Shown: positions 46,617 to 55,785, numbered from the stretch's first letter. The stretch is 64,000 nucleotides of DNA from JASGTU01 sp963821815 (GCA_963821815.1 CAWGFG010000006.1:1-64000); one strand, 5' to 3'. The notes: generated from the sequence alone by a model not told the origin. Translations and numbers: made by a program.

Positions 46617-48400
46617 ATGAGCGCGAAAAAGACGAAAAGACAGGTGGACACGGACGGTATTCGTCCACTGCGCGCTGTGCTGTATGCGCGAACGTCTAAA
46701 GATGACGCTGGCAATGCTACTAGCAGTATTCAAGGACAGCTTGACTTGTGCCGTGAGTATGCGCAGGAAAAGGGCTGGCAAGTGGTCGCGGATCTTGCTG
46801 ATAACGGCGTAAGCGGCGCAGCGTGGGATGCGCCCGCGCTGAATGAGGCGCTAGAAATGGCGCGGGCTGGAGCGTTTGATGTGCTGGTGACGCGTGAAAT
46901 GGATCGCCTAGCGCGCGGCCTAGCAAAGCAACCGGTAATCGAAGGAGAACTGACTACGGCCGGCGTGGAACTTGTCTATGTCTTGGGTGAGTACGCCGAC
47001 ACGCCGGAAGGTGCGTTAATGAAGAATATCCGGGCCGTCATCAGCGAGTATGAACGGCTCAAGATCGGCGAGCGCATGACACGCGGCAAGCGGCGCAAAG
47101 TGCGCGAGGGGAGCGCCGTCACGAACGGCCATCCGCCCTTTAGGTATCGGCATGAAAGCGACGGCAGAACGACTCGGTTGGTGATTGACGAGGAAACGGC
47201 GGCCACTGTACGCCTGATTTTCAATCTGTACGTTGAGGAAGGATTGTCGATCAACGGTATTGTACGCCGGTTGGGGGAACTGAATATCCCTACTGCCGCC
47301 GACTTGGGCTTAACGACCGGACGGGCAGCGCAAAAAATGAAAGCCTATGGGGCTTGGGGAACATCTATCGTCGCGAAAATGCTAAAGAATGAGACATATG
47401 CAGGGACTTGGCGCTTCGGGAAAAGCAACGGCGACGACGAGAATATGATTGCGGTGCAAGTACCCCCCATTGTGGACGCGGACACTTATGCACGGGCGAA
47501 GGCACGGCGGGCGATGAATGTTCAGAACGCGTTTCGCAACACAAAACACCGATACCTGATGGGGCGGCGCGTGGTCTGTGGTGCGTATGGAGCCGCAGGG
47601 CAGGCCTTTACTATTTCAAGCGGCGATGGGCGTACATGTATCCTTACTACGTGTGTAGCGCATCGCGAATGCCGCTGAGTTATGCCCGCACCTGCACGCA
47701 GAACACTCACTTTCGCGCGGATCGAGTGGACGCCGCAGTATGGGCTGAGGTACGTTTCTATCTGGCAGACCCGACGAAGCTAGCGCAGGGCTTGGCTTCG
47801 TATCAGGCCGAACGCGACCACCAAGCCGCGCCCCTGCGCGAGCGTTTAGGTGTACTCGACAAATTGATAGCTGATAACCACGTACAGCTTGACAAGTTGC
47901 TTGACCTCTACCTATCCAGAGACTTTCCTCTAGAGATGTTGACGGAGCGCAAGACCCGATTGTCGGATACCATCGAAGCGTTGGAACGTGAGCGCGAAGA
48001 GCTGGTGGCGCAACTGGACGCCGATGCCCTGAGGGAGGAGGATTTGCAGAGCATACACGAGTTTGCTTCCGAAGTCGCAGAGGGGCTTAAGGTCGCCGAC
48101 GAGGATTTCGCGATGCGTCGGCGCATAATCGATATGCTTGATGTGCGCGTGACGTTGGCGATTGAAGATGGGGAGAAGATTATCTACCCACGTTGCCGGT
48201 TCTTGGACAGCGCGAGTTTGCCAATTGGATCCACGAGTACCAACATTCGATCTTTGACCGTAATCGGCGCTTTGTTCAAAGCGATATGGATTGCCGAGAA
48301 GGCTGCTTTTCGCTGCCTTCCGGACCGGGACTCGGAGCAGAGCCGACGGAAGAGGTGCTGCGTTTCGCGCTGTAAGAAGGTCTGCCATCGTCATCAATAG
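46617..48400 (+). pseudogene. Large serine recombinase, frameshifted
   Basis: Large serine integrase-type recombinase. AAGGGAG 5 bp upstream supports the ATG at 46617 (MSAKKTKRQV); an adjacent ATG at 46614 is possible. The catalytic domain shows AVLYARTSKDD with the nucleophilic Ser, then SSIQGQLDLCREYAQEKGW, VTREMDRLARGLAKQPVIEG and MKNIRAVISEYERLKIGERM. The recombinase domain follows (GHPPFRYRH, LVIDEETAATVRLIFNLYVE). Near 47600-47630 the frame is lost and continues in the next frame as YMYPYYVCSASRMPLSYART, then a coiled coil (LEREREELVAQLDADAL) and the tail to 48400. The zinc-ribbon cysteines look partly replaced (VVCGAYGAAG). It converges on the SDR gene and overlaps its end by 7 bp. Confidence 0.85.
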
Positions 48401-49164
48401 GCAGTCCATCCGCCGTCGATGGTGATGCCAGCCCCCGTGACGAAGCTGGACGCGTCGCTGGCTAAAAAGACAGCCAAACCTTTTATTTCGTCCAGTTCGC
48501 CCCACCGTCCCAGGGGAATCTTGTTCAGAAAGGTTTGGTAGGCTTCAGGATCCTCAGTGATAGGTAGATTCATCTTGGTGGCAAAGGGACCGGGCAACAT
48601 GGCGTTGACGGTAATGCCATAGGGCGCCCACTCCATGGCCAAAGCGCGCGTCAACTGTAGAATCGCGCCTTTGCTGCTGCAATACGGAGTTCGTTCGGCC
48701 ATGGCGATCACGGAGAGCGTGGACCCGATGTTGACCACTCGACCGTACCTGCGTTCTTTCATCCGTGCTGCCACAGCACGACACATGAGCCAAGCGCCCG
48801 TAACGTTGACAGTCTGTACCTGCTGAAACTCCTCCAGCGTCAGATCGTCGATGGCGCCGCGAATATTCAGTCCTGCATTGTTGATTAGAATATCAATTTG
48901 TCCAAAGTCAGCTGTAACCTGAGCAACAGCGGCCTCGACCGCTTCTTGCTGCGTAATGTCGCATGCGTAACCAAGACATCTCACGCCAAATTCTTCCTCT
49001 ATACTCGCGGCAGTCGAGGACGCCTCATCGCCGTGCCGGCTAATAACCGCAACCTGCGCGCCTGCCTCGGCGAGCCCCTGCGCCATGGCCTTTCCCAAGC
49101 CTTTCGTTCCCCCGGTTACCAGGGCTGTTCTACCGCTCAAACTGAACTGTTCCAGTACATTCAT
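48394..49164 (-). CDS. SDR-family oxidoreductase
   Basis: 256-residue classical short-chain dehydrogenase/reductase, resembling gluconate 5-dehydrogenase or 3-ketoacyl-reductase types. The Rossmann cofactor motif is TGGTKGLGKAMAQGL near residue 18. CDIT and NNAGLNIRG follow, then the catalytic Ser in GSTLSV and Tyr-x-x-x-Lys in TPYCSSKG. The C-terminus ends TGAGITIDGGWTAY, typical of the family. An Arg (SRH) after the second strand points to NADP preference, as an inference. The substrate cannot be told from sequence. The ATG at 49164 is the natural family start; the gene stands alone and converges with the recombinase. Confidence 0.92.
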   Translation of the reverse strand: MNVLEQFSLSGRTALVTGGTKGLGKAMAQGLAEAGAQVAVISRHGDEASSTAASIEEEFGVRCLGYACDITQQEAVEAAVAQVTADFGQIDILINNAGLNIRGAIDDLTLEEFQQVQTVNVTGAWLMCRAVAARMKERRYGRVVNIGSTLSVIAMAERTPYCSSKGAILQLTRALAMEWAPYGITVNAMLPGPFATKMNLPITEDPEAYQTFLNKIPLGRWGELDEIKGLAVFLASDASSFVTGAGITIDGGWTAY

Positions 49165-49325
49165 CGTATCTGCCTTTTGTAGTCGATGTCTTGTGGTTCG
49201 ACCAGATGGGTATCCCCGAGTTCATTCTAGGTTGGATGCCGTGTGTGCCAAAAGCATGGGTCCTGCTGCTTGAAATTACATCCCACGAATCACGCAGTTT
49301 CGTCTCAAGTTGAACAGCCAAACGT

Positions 49326-51617
49326 TTGCGCTGGCCGATCCAGCCCCTTATAATGCCTCACGTAGGTGCCTTCCGTAATAGTGTCACTGGGAAGTCGGGT
49401 ATTTGGTTGACGAAGAAACAAATTGTACATCTGCATTTGGCGAGGAACGGTCTCCCATATGAAGGCGACGTTCAGCTCCTTGGCGAACACTTTCACATCT
49501 TGAGTATCCCAACGGGCGGAGACGTCGATCTGGCTGTGCGACTGATCGAACAGGTCAACGAGACGTCTGCAGCCGATGTCATTGCTCTGGATGGACTGCC
49601 GTTGGTGCTGGAAGCCGGTCAGGAGCGAATGCGTCCTGTAAGCGCTGACCGGCTTGCGGCGGCATCACCCAACGTCCCTCTCGTGGACGGTTCCGGCGTG
49701 CGCGGCGCCTTTGAACGCTGGGCTGTGCAGCTCATTCAGCAATCTGAACCTGGTCTCTTCGCTCACAAACGCGTCCTGTTTACGCCCAGCCTCAATCATA
49801 TTGGTCTTGTGGAAGCGATCTCCCAGTTGAAGGCCGAATGCAGATGGGCCGATCCGATCCTGTACTATGGCCACTCACGCCCCACGACCAGTGAAGCCGC
49901 CGCCAGACATCGCGCCGATCGGCTCTTGAAGAACATAAGTAACAAAGGGTATGAACGCATCTTCCCGCCCGCAGGTCAACCGCGCCGACAACGCTCAAGG
50001 GCAGCGTTCGAGTGGGCCGATATTTTGGCGGGGGACATTCCGGCTATTAGAAGATACGCGCCACAAGATCTTCGTCGCAAAGTCGTGATCGGCGAGTGCG
50101 CCAGCGACGAGGCTGTGTCCGACCTGCGCAAACGAGGTGCAGGCGTGCTCATCACCACGATGCCGCCGATCACCGACTCTGGCATGGACGAACGCAATCC
50201 TGCACGATGGCCGGCAGCAGTCGTGGAGGCGTGCCTGGCAGCCATCATCGGCGCAGGTGACCGGCATGAGAATGACTACCTCAATCTGATGGCGGAGCTG
50301 GATTGGCGCCCGTCGCTGATCTATCTGCAGGAAGAGGCGCGAATCAACCGCTTTGCATTTGTCATTCATCCGCTCACGATTCGCTTCATCTATGCGCACA
50401 AGGCGTTGCGATATCTTCGTTGGGTGCCGGACCGCTGGATAGAGTGGGGCGCTTCGTACATATCGCCATTGCGCGTGAGCCGGATGACGGGCATCCGCAG
50501 CGAAGCCACAGGTCAAATCGTGGAAGGAGATCTGTATACGCTGGGCTCCACGCCGCGCATCATGATGAAACGACCGCCTAGCTTCACCTATCGAAAGCTC
50601 GAAAAGGCGGCGGTGGAGGCCGAAAAACGCGGTGCGCGCATCATAGGACTTGGCGCGTTCACAAGCGTTGTGGGCGATGCCGGCGCTACGGTAGCGCGCA
50701 ATTCTTCAATCGCCGTTACCAGCGGCAACAGCCTGACCGTTGCGGCGACGCTTGAGACGGCAAAACAGGCAGCGATTAGCTTAGGCGTGGAGGATCTGAC
50801 GCAGGGGCGGGCAATGGTGATCGGCGCTACCGGTTCCATTGGGGCAGTCTGTTCCCGACTACTGGCGCAGGCCCTGGGCGGTGTGACCTTAGTTGCGCCG
50901 CGGCCAGAGCGGCTCATCGCGCTGAAGCGGCAGATCGAAGGCGAAACGCCGGGCGCTATCGTACAGATTGCCACCTCGCCCAACGAGTATATCGCTGACA
51001 TGGATGTCATCGTCACGACGACAACAGCCTTGGGCCAACGCATTGTTGACATAACGCGGTGCAAGCCAGGTGCAGTCATCTGTGATGTGGCGCGTCCACC
51101 GGACATTGAGGCGTGGGAGGCGGCGCTGCGCCCGGATGTGCTGGTGATCGAGAGCGGTGAAATCCTCCTGCCGGGCGATCCGGACATCGGCTATGATGTG
51201 GGCCTGCCACCGAAGACTGCGTACGCATGCATGGCGGAAACCGCACTCTTGGCCATGGAGGGGCGATTTGAGGACTTCAGCATAGGTCGGGAACTTGAAC
51301 TGGAAAAGGTCAAGGAGATCTATCGCCTATTCCGCAAGCACGGGCTGCAGCTTGCGGGAATGCGTTCGTTTGATCAGTATGTAACGGATGAGGACATCAT
51401 CCAGCGCAAGCGCCTGGCGGACGAGCTGCGTAACGATCCATCTAAGCTTCAGGAATTACAGCAGAAGGCTCGAGTGGCGCTGGAGGCTGGTGATCGGCAA
51501 ATTGCCAAAGAGTTCGACCAGAGCGAGATGAAACAGAAGAATCAGAAGCGGTTACGTATCGTAGCGATCGCCGTGGCGGTTTTCTCCGTCGTGGCAAGAC
51601 GAGTCAAGGGTTTATAG
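49326..51617 (+). CDS. Acyl-ACP reductase (AAR)-like protein with N-terminal extension
   Basis: 763-residue protein. From about residue 340 to 700 it follows cyanobacterial long-chain acyl-ACP reductase, which reduces fatty acyl-ACP to aldehyde. Shared motifs are FAFVIHPLT, ATGQIVEGDLYTLGSTPRIM, GLGAFTSVVGDAG, TSGNSLTVAATLETAKQA, the nucleotide-binding MVIGATGSIGAVCSRLLA and VICDVARPPDIEAW. YACMAETALLAMEGRFEDFS contains the counterpart of the AAR active-site Cys (about residue 635). Residues 1-335 form a separate domain I do not recognise. The tail has a short hydrophobic segment (RIVAIAVAVFSVVARR), perhaps membrane-associated. The start is uncertain: TTG at 49326 or ATG at 49353. An SCP2 gene follows after 9 bp. 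No aldehyde-deformylating oxygenase gene is in the window. Confidence 0.8.
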   Translation: MRWPIQPLIMPHVGAFRNSVTGKSGIWLTKKQIVHLHLARNGLPYEGDVQLLGEHFHILSIPTGGDVDLAVRLIEQVNETSAADVIALDGLPLVLEAGQERMRPVSADRLAAASPNVPLVDGSGVRGAFERWAVQLIQQSEPGLFAHKRVLFTPSLNHIGLVEAISQLKAECRWADPILYYGHSRPTTSEAAARHRADRLLKNISNKGYERIFPPAGQPRRQRSRAAFEWADILAGDIPAIRRYAPQDLRRKVVIGECASDEAVSDLRKRGAGVLITTMPPITDSGMDERNPARWPAAVVEACLAAIIGAGDRHENDYLNLMAELDWRPSLIYLQEEARINRFAFVIHPLTIRFIYAHKALRYLRWVPDRWIEWGASYISPLRVSRMTGIRSEATGQIVEGDLYTLGSTPRIMMKRPPSFTYRKLEKAAVEAEKRGARIIGLGAFTSVVGDAGATVARNSSIAVTSGNSLTVAATLETAKQAAISLGVEDLTQGRAMVIGATGSIGAVCSRLLAQALGGVTLVAPRPERLIALKRQIEGETPGAIVQIATSPNEYIADMDVIVTTTTALGQRIVDITRCKPGAVICDVARPPDIEAWEAALRPDVLVIESGEILLPGDPDIGYDVGLPPKTAYACMAETALLAMEGRFEDFSIGRELELEKVKEIYRLFRKHGLQLAGMRSFDQYVTDEDIIQRKRLADELRNDPSKLQELQQKARVALEAGDRQIAKEFDQSEMKQKNQKRLRIVAIAVAVFSVVARRVKGL

Positions 51618-51626
51618 GAGTCTGGA

Positions 51627-52025
51627 ATGGCAGTATTTGAATCAGAAGAACAACTTTATACCGTGTTGCAGGGCGTGTTCGAGCGACTGACGTCGGATCA
51701 GAATGTGATGAACAAGCTTTACAAAAACAATGTTGTCATGCGCATGAATTTTGTGGAGCCCGAGGCGCAGGTTGCATTGGTCTTCAAGAACGGACAGACC
51801 GAAGTCATGTACGGACCGAGCAGCGCTAAGGCGAATATGGAGTTTACACTCTCCGCCGACTTATTGCACAAGATCTGGCTAGGCGAGGAGAGCACGAGCC
51901 AAGCCTTTTTCAACGGTCGCATCAAGACCAAAGGCAACTTCATGAAGGCGATGAAAATGGTCGATCTATTTCGTGAATGCGAACGAGTATATCCATCTGT
52001 GGCGGCCGAGAATCATCTACTCTAG
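51627..52025 (+). CDS. SCP2 sterol-transfer/lipid-carrier family protein
   Basis: 132-residue SCP2-like domain protein. The fold is supported by VALVFKNGQTEVMYGP, then ANMEFTLSADLLHKIWLGEE and AFFNGRIKTKGNFMKAMKMV, the latter being the conserved glycine-containing strand-turn with K-x-x-G. SCP2 domains bind lipids or fatty acyl groups in a hydrophobic tunnel. The ribosome site AGGAG lies 8 bp before the ATG, and the gene begins 9 bp after the AAR-like gene stop, so they are almost certainly cotranscribed. The joint role may be handling of acyl chains or aldehydes, as an inference. It is intact with no signal peptide. Confidence 0.88.
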   Translation: MAVFESEEQLYTVLQGVFERLTSDQNVMNKLYKNNVVMRMNFVEPEAQVALVFKNGQTEVMYGPSSAKANMEFTLSADLLHKIWLGEESTSQAFFNGRIKTKGNFMKAMKMVDLFRECERVYPSVAAENHLL

Positions 52026-52081
52026 CAAAATACACACGCATGCAGTTGCGTTTTCGCCGGCAATGATTCGGATTTTTTGCT

Positions 52082-52110
52082 TTGACACTGTTTTCTGCGC
52101 CAAGTATAAT
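52082..52110 (+). promoter_or_regulatory. Consensus sigma-70 promoter for dnaG-rpoD
   Basis: TTGACA at 52082-52087 and TATAAT at 52105-52110 with exactly 17 bp between them. Transcription should start near 52117, giving a leader of about 36 bases before the TTG start of dnaG. Confidence 0.85.
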
Positions 52111-52152
52111 TTGAGTGCCCAATGAAGCGACAAGCGCCCAAGTAAACCATCG

Positions 52153-54207
52153 TTGACTTCACCGACAGCGGTCTTATCAACGGATACTGGAGTTCATGGA
52201 TTGATTGATTCTGACGAGATCAAACAACGAATTGACATCGTTGAATATATCTCACGCTACACGCCGCTGAAAAAAGCGGGCAAACAATACAAGGGACTCT
52301 GTCCGTTCCACACCGAGAAGACGCCTAGTTTCTACGTCTATCCGGATGATGGTTCCTGGCATTGCTATGGAGCATGCGCGACTGGCGGCGACGTTATTTC
52401 CTTTCTCATGAAGAAGGAAAGTCTCACATTTGTGGAGGCGATCCGTATTCTGGGCACTGAGGCAGGCATTGATGTCGACCAGATGATGGGACATGGACCT
52501 AGCTCCAGACGCGAATCTCTGTATGACATCAATAAGGCTGCCGCAGAGTACTTCCGATCGGTGTTGCTGAATAGCCCGCAAGCCCAGGCGGGACGCGCCT
52601 ATCTGCAGCGGCGTGGAATTGATGAGGAGACGGCGCAGACGTTCGAGATCGGCTTTGCACCGGAGAGTTGGTCCAGTCTGCGTGACTACATGAACGAGCG
52701 CGGCTATGACCACGACCAGCAACTGGAAGCGGGTCTGGTCAAACGCCACGAAGAGAAGGGCAGCATCTATGACGCATTTCGCAACCGCGTCATCGTACCC
52801 ATCCGAGATGCAAGAGCGCGCATCATCGGTTTCGGCGGTCGCGTGCTGGATGACAGTCAGCCAAAGTATCTCAACACAGCCGAAACGCCCGTCTTCCATA
52901 AGTCCAGAGTCGTCTTCGGCATCGATATGGCCTATGAGGCAATACGCGACGCTGACCGTGCGGTTATTGTCGAAGGTTATATGGACGTCATCGCAGCTCA
53001 TCAGTTTGGGTACAAGAACGTTGTGGCTTGTATGGGAACGTCGCTAACCGCAGAGCAGCTGCAGCAAATTCAACGGTACTCCAAGACGTTCGTCTTCGCA
53101 TTGGACTCGGACAGCGCCGGACAGCAGGCCACAATTCGCGGACTGAATCAGGCCCGTGAGGCGCTGGGACGAACCAGCAAGCCGGTTGCCAGTGCCCACG
53201 GTCTAGACTTTCAGCAGCGGCTCAACGCCGAACTGCTCATCGCGTCCATGCCGGATGGGATGGATCCGGATGATGTCATACGCCGGGACGTGAGCCAGTG
53301 GCAATCGTTGATCGAGAATGCGCAACCCTTTGTCGACTTTTTTATGCAAGCGGTTTCAGATAATGTGGATGTACATACAGCTGGCGGTAAGAAGGACGCC
53401 GTGACAGCTTTGGCACCGCTGATCGCTGAGCTTAGTGATGATATTGAGCGGCAGCATTACGTGCAACAACTCAGCCGCATGGTCGAAATCGACGAGATGA
53501 CGATCATGGCCCGCGTGCAGGCGGCGTCTAAGACCCGTTCCGTTTCGCAGCGTGATCGGAACAGGAAACGTCCGAAACATCGCCGCGGAGAGTCGCAGAA
53601 CGCGAGCCAAGGAGCGGCCAAGCGGACGAGCGTTATTCGCCGCAAGCAGACGTCGATGTCCATAGGAGCGCTCGAGCAGGAGGACTACCTTCTAGCCAAC
53701 TTGCTCATGCAGCCAGAGACGATATACTGGCTTACGAATGAGGCCCATGAACGTAACATTGCGCCACCGGTCGCAGAAGACTGGATTCGTATTGAGAATC
53801 AGGAAATCTATCGAGCGATCAAGCAGTATCTTGCCGGCGATGAACAGTGGGATAATGAGCTCTTTCAACATAGGTTGGATAGCGCTTTGCACGGTCGCTT
53901 GGCGAAACTCATGGCATTCGCCAATCATCTGCCCCACATTGATGACGATGACGAAGTTCGCTCAGATCTATTGAAAGTATTAGTGCGGATGCGTATTGAG
54001 AAGCTGAAGAATGACAACATCGCCATGAAATTCATTCTCGCCGATGCGCAGCAGGCAGGTGATTCGGCAGGTTTACGGAGTCTTGGCGCAACCAACAATC
54101 GTAACCTGAAGGAACTGAACCACTTGCAAAGTACGTTAGCGGACTTAGCACGTGCTATAGTTCAGCAGCGACGAACTCATACAGGATGGAGTATGGGGTA
54201 CCGATAG
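52153..54207 (+). CDS. dnaG: DNA primase
   Basis: 684-residue bacterial primase, which makes RNA primers for DNA replication and binds DnaB helicase. The CHC2 zinc-binding domain shows CPFHTEKTPSF (Cys at about residue 50) and WHCYGACATGGDVISFLM. The last knuckle has C-x3-C rather than the usual C-x2-C. The Toprim catalytic core contains VIVEGYMDVIAAHQFGYKNV and the acidic FALDSDSAGQQAT. The C-terminal helicase-binding domain follows a basic linker (RDRNRKRPKHRRGES). The TTG at 52153 is taken as start because no in-frame ATG precedes the conserved IKQRIDIVEYISRYTPL. A perfect promoter lies upstream and the rpoD gene follows after 26 bp, the usual macromolecular-synthesis-operon order. Confidence 0.95.
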   Translation: MTSPTAVLSTDTGVHGLIDSDEIKQRIDIVEYISRYTPLKKAGKQYKGLCPFHTEKTPSFYVYPDDGSWHCYGACATGGDVISFLMKKESLTFVEAIRILGTEAGIDVDQMMGHGPSSRRESLYDINKAAAEYFRSVLLNSPQAQAGRAYLQRRGIDEETAQTFEIGFAPESWSSLRDYMNERGYDHDQQLEAGLVKRHEEKGSIYDAFRNRVIVPIRDARARIIGFGGRVLDDSQPKYLNTAETPVFHKSRVVFGIDMAYEAIRDADRAVIVEGYMDVIAAHQFGYKNVVACMGTSLTAEQLQQIQRYSKTFVFALDSDSAGQQATIRGLNQAREALGRTSKPVASAHGLDFQQRLNAELLIASMPDGMDPDDVIRRDVSQWQSLIENAQPFVDFFMQAVSDNVDVHTAGGKKDAVTALAPLIAELSDDIERQHYVQQLSRMVEIDEMTIMARVQAASKTRSVSQRDRNRKRPKHRRGESQNASQGAAKRTSVIRRKQTSMSIGALEQEDYLLANLLMQPETIYWLTNEAHERNIAPPVAEDWIRIENQEIYRAIKQYLAGDEQWDNELFQHRLDSALHGRLAKLMAFANHLPHIDDDDEVRSDLLKVLVRMRIEKLKNDNIAMKFILADAQQAGDSAGLRSLGATNNRNLKELNHLQSTLADLARAIVQQRRTHTGWSMGYR

Positions 54208-54233
54208 CCGCTTGAAGCGGTCGAGGGAGAGAA

Positions 54234-55619
54234 ATGGCAAGGCAAAGCCGTTCGAACCGTTCAAATAATGGCGGTTCCAGCAGTAAGTCCGTATCAAAGT
54301 CTGTGGCGGAGTCAATGTCCGAACCAGCGCCCAAGGGGGGAGCACGCTCGAAACGTTCGAGTAGCGATAGCGAGCTAGACGAATATATCAACTTGGGCGA
54401 GGACAACGAGCAGGAAGAAGACCTATTCGAGGATATTGAGGACGACGAGGACGATGACGACGAGCCGACAACGTCGATCCCGCGCATCGAACGCGATACC
54501 AAAATGGAGGAGGAGATCGAGCAGGAGAAGGCCGTTCCGCTGGAAAGACTAGTCCAGGATGTGCCGGAACTGCGTTCGTCGAGCTCGAGTAGGAGCACGC
54601 GAACGACTTCAGATACGTCGGGCTCTATGGATCCCGTGAGGATGTACTTGCGCGATATTGGGCGCCATCCGCTTTTGACCGGTGAAGAAGAGCTAGAGCT
54701 CGCGCGCTGGATTCACGAGGGGAAGCTGGCTGAAGAGCGTCTGGAAGCGGAAGATATTACCGATCCGGACGAGCTGTTTGACCTGGAACTGGCTATTGCT
54801 AAGGGCAAAGAAGCACATAATAAACTAGCCCGCAGCAATCTGCGACTGGTTGTCAGTGTAGCCAAGCGCTACATCGGCCGCGGCCTCAACTTCCTGGACT
54901 TGATCCAGGAGGGAAATATGGGACTGCTGCGTGCAGTTGACAAATTTGATCACACGCTGGGCTACAAGTTCAGCACCTACGCCACATGGTGGATTCGTCA
55001 GGCAATCAGTCGCGCCATCGCAGACCAAGCGCGCACAATTCGCATACCTGTGCATATGGTCGAGACCATCAATCGCCAGTCACGGGTCAAGCGCACCTTG
55101 CAGCAGGATCTGCATCGCGAGCCGACGTTTGAAGAGATTGCGCTGGAAATGGATTTTGTGGAACCCGACGAAGCTGACGCGATTCGTGCCGCCTGGCGAG
55201 ATGAGACGCCACTCGATACTGAACTGTCGCGCGCACTGGAGCGAGCCTCCGCCAAAGTTCGACGCATCCAGCGCTTGAGCCAAGAGCCGCTCAGTTTGAA
55301 TACGCCGGTCAGCCAGGATGAGAACAGCTTCCTAGGTGACTTCATCGAAGACGACAGCCTGCCAGGACCGGTCGATTCAGCCAGCCGTCATCTGCTCAAA
55401 GAGCACATGAACGAAATCCTGGATGGACTGAACGAGCGCGAGCGTCGCGTCCTCATCATGCGTTTCGGCTTGGAAGATGGTGTGACGCGCACATTGGAGG
55501 ACGTAGGCAAGGAGTTCGAAGTAACGCGCGAGCGAGTGCGCCAGATCGAAGCTAAGGCACTGCGAAAGCTTCGCCATCCACTGCGCAGCCGAAAGCTGCG
55601 TGACTATCTAGCTGACTAG
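54234..55619 (+). CDS. rpoD: Primary sigma factor (sigma-70, RpoD/SigA)
   Basis: 461-residue primary sigma factor that directs RNA polymerase to TTGACA/TATAAT-type promoters. The ATG at 54234 follows GGGAGAG. Residues 1-130 are low-complexity, Ser-rich then acidic (EDIEDDEDDDDEPTTS). Region 1.2 starts at DPVRMYLRDIGRHPLL (about residue 132). Region 2 contains NLRLVVSVAKRYIGRGLNFL, DLIQEGNMGLLRAVDKFD and YKFSTYATWWIRQAISRAI. Region 3 has PVHMVETINR and region 4 RVLIMRFGLEDG with the -35-binding helix FEVTRERVRQIEAKALRKLR near residue 430. It follows dnaG by 26 bp, and the window's own promoters match its expected specificity. Confidence 0.96.
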   Translation: MARQSRSNRSNNGGSSSKSVSKSVAESMSEPAPKGGARSKRSSSDSELDEYINLGEDNEQEEDLFEDIEDDEDDDDEPTTSIPRIERDTKMEEEIEQEKAVPLERLVQDVPELRSSSSSRSTRTTSDTSGSMDPVRMYLRDIGRHPLLTGEEELELARWIHEGKLAEERLEAEDITDPDELFDLELAIAKGKEAHNKLARSNLRLVVSVAKRYIGRGLNFLDLIQEGNMGLLRAVDKFDHTLGYKFSTYATWWIRQAISRAIADQARTIRIPVHMVETINRQSRVKRTLQQDLHREPTFEEIALEMDFVEPDEADAIRAAWRDETPLDTELSRALERASAKVRRIQRLSQEPLSLNTPVSQDENSFLGDFIEDDSLPGPVDSASRHLLKEHMNEILDGLNERERRVLIMRFGLEDGVTRTLEDVGKEFEVTRERVRQIEAKALRKLRHPLRSRKLRDYLAD

Positions 55620-55660
55620 TTCGGATTCGAACTGTGGGCGTAAATATCACCTCCTAAAAT

Positions 55661-55689
55661 TTGACAATTAGAGGTGGAATTCGTAGAAT
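55661..55689 (+). promoter_or_regulatory. Sigma-70 promoter for tRNA-Asn
   Basis: TTGACA at 55661-55666, 17-bp spacer, then TAGAAT at 55684-55689. It ends 23 bp before the tRNA, so transcription would start just ahead of the gene. Confidence 0.75.
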
Positions 55690-55712
55690 AGCAATCCTGT
55701 ACGCATGGTTGA

Positions 55713-55785
55713 TCCTCGGTAGCTCAATTGGCAGAGCATGCGGCTGTTAACCGCAGGGTTGTTGGTTCGAGTCCAACCCGGGGAG
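55713..55785 (+). tRNA. tRNA-Asn (anticodon GTT)
   Basis: 73-nt cloverleaf: 7-bp acceptor stem (TCCTCGG/CCGGGGA with one T-G pair), D stem GCTC/GAGC, and anticodon stem TGCGG/CCGCA. The loop CTGTTAA carries GTT at 55746-55748. The T stem is GTTGG/CCAAC with loop TTCGAGT, and the discriminator base is G as expected for Asn. The CCA end is not encoded. Confidence 0.97.

Noticed and set aside
49353..49360. TATAAT at about 49347-49352 as promoter for the AAR-like gene
   Set aside because: It lies inside or at the edge of the likely coding start and has no good -35 at 17 bp (only TTTGCG at about 18 bp).
55619..55634. Perfect palindrome AGTTCG-GATT-CGAACT at the rpoD stop codon as a terminator
   Set aside because: The stem is only 6 bp and no T-run follows, so termination is doubtful; the tRNA has its own promoter anyway.
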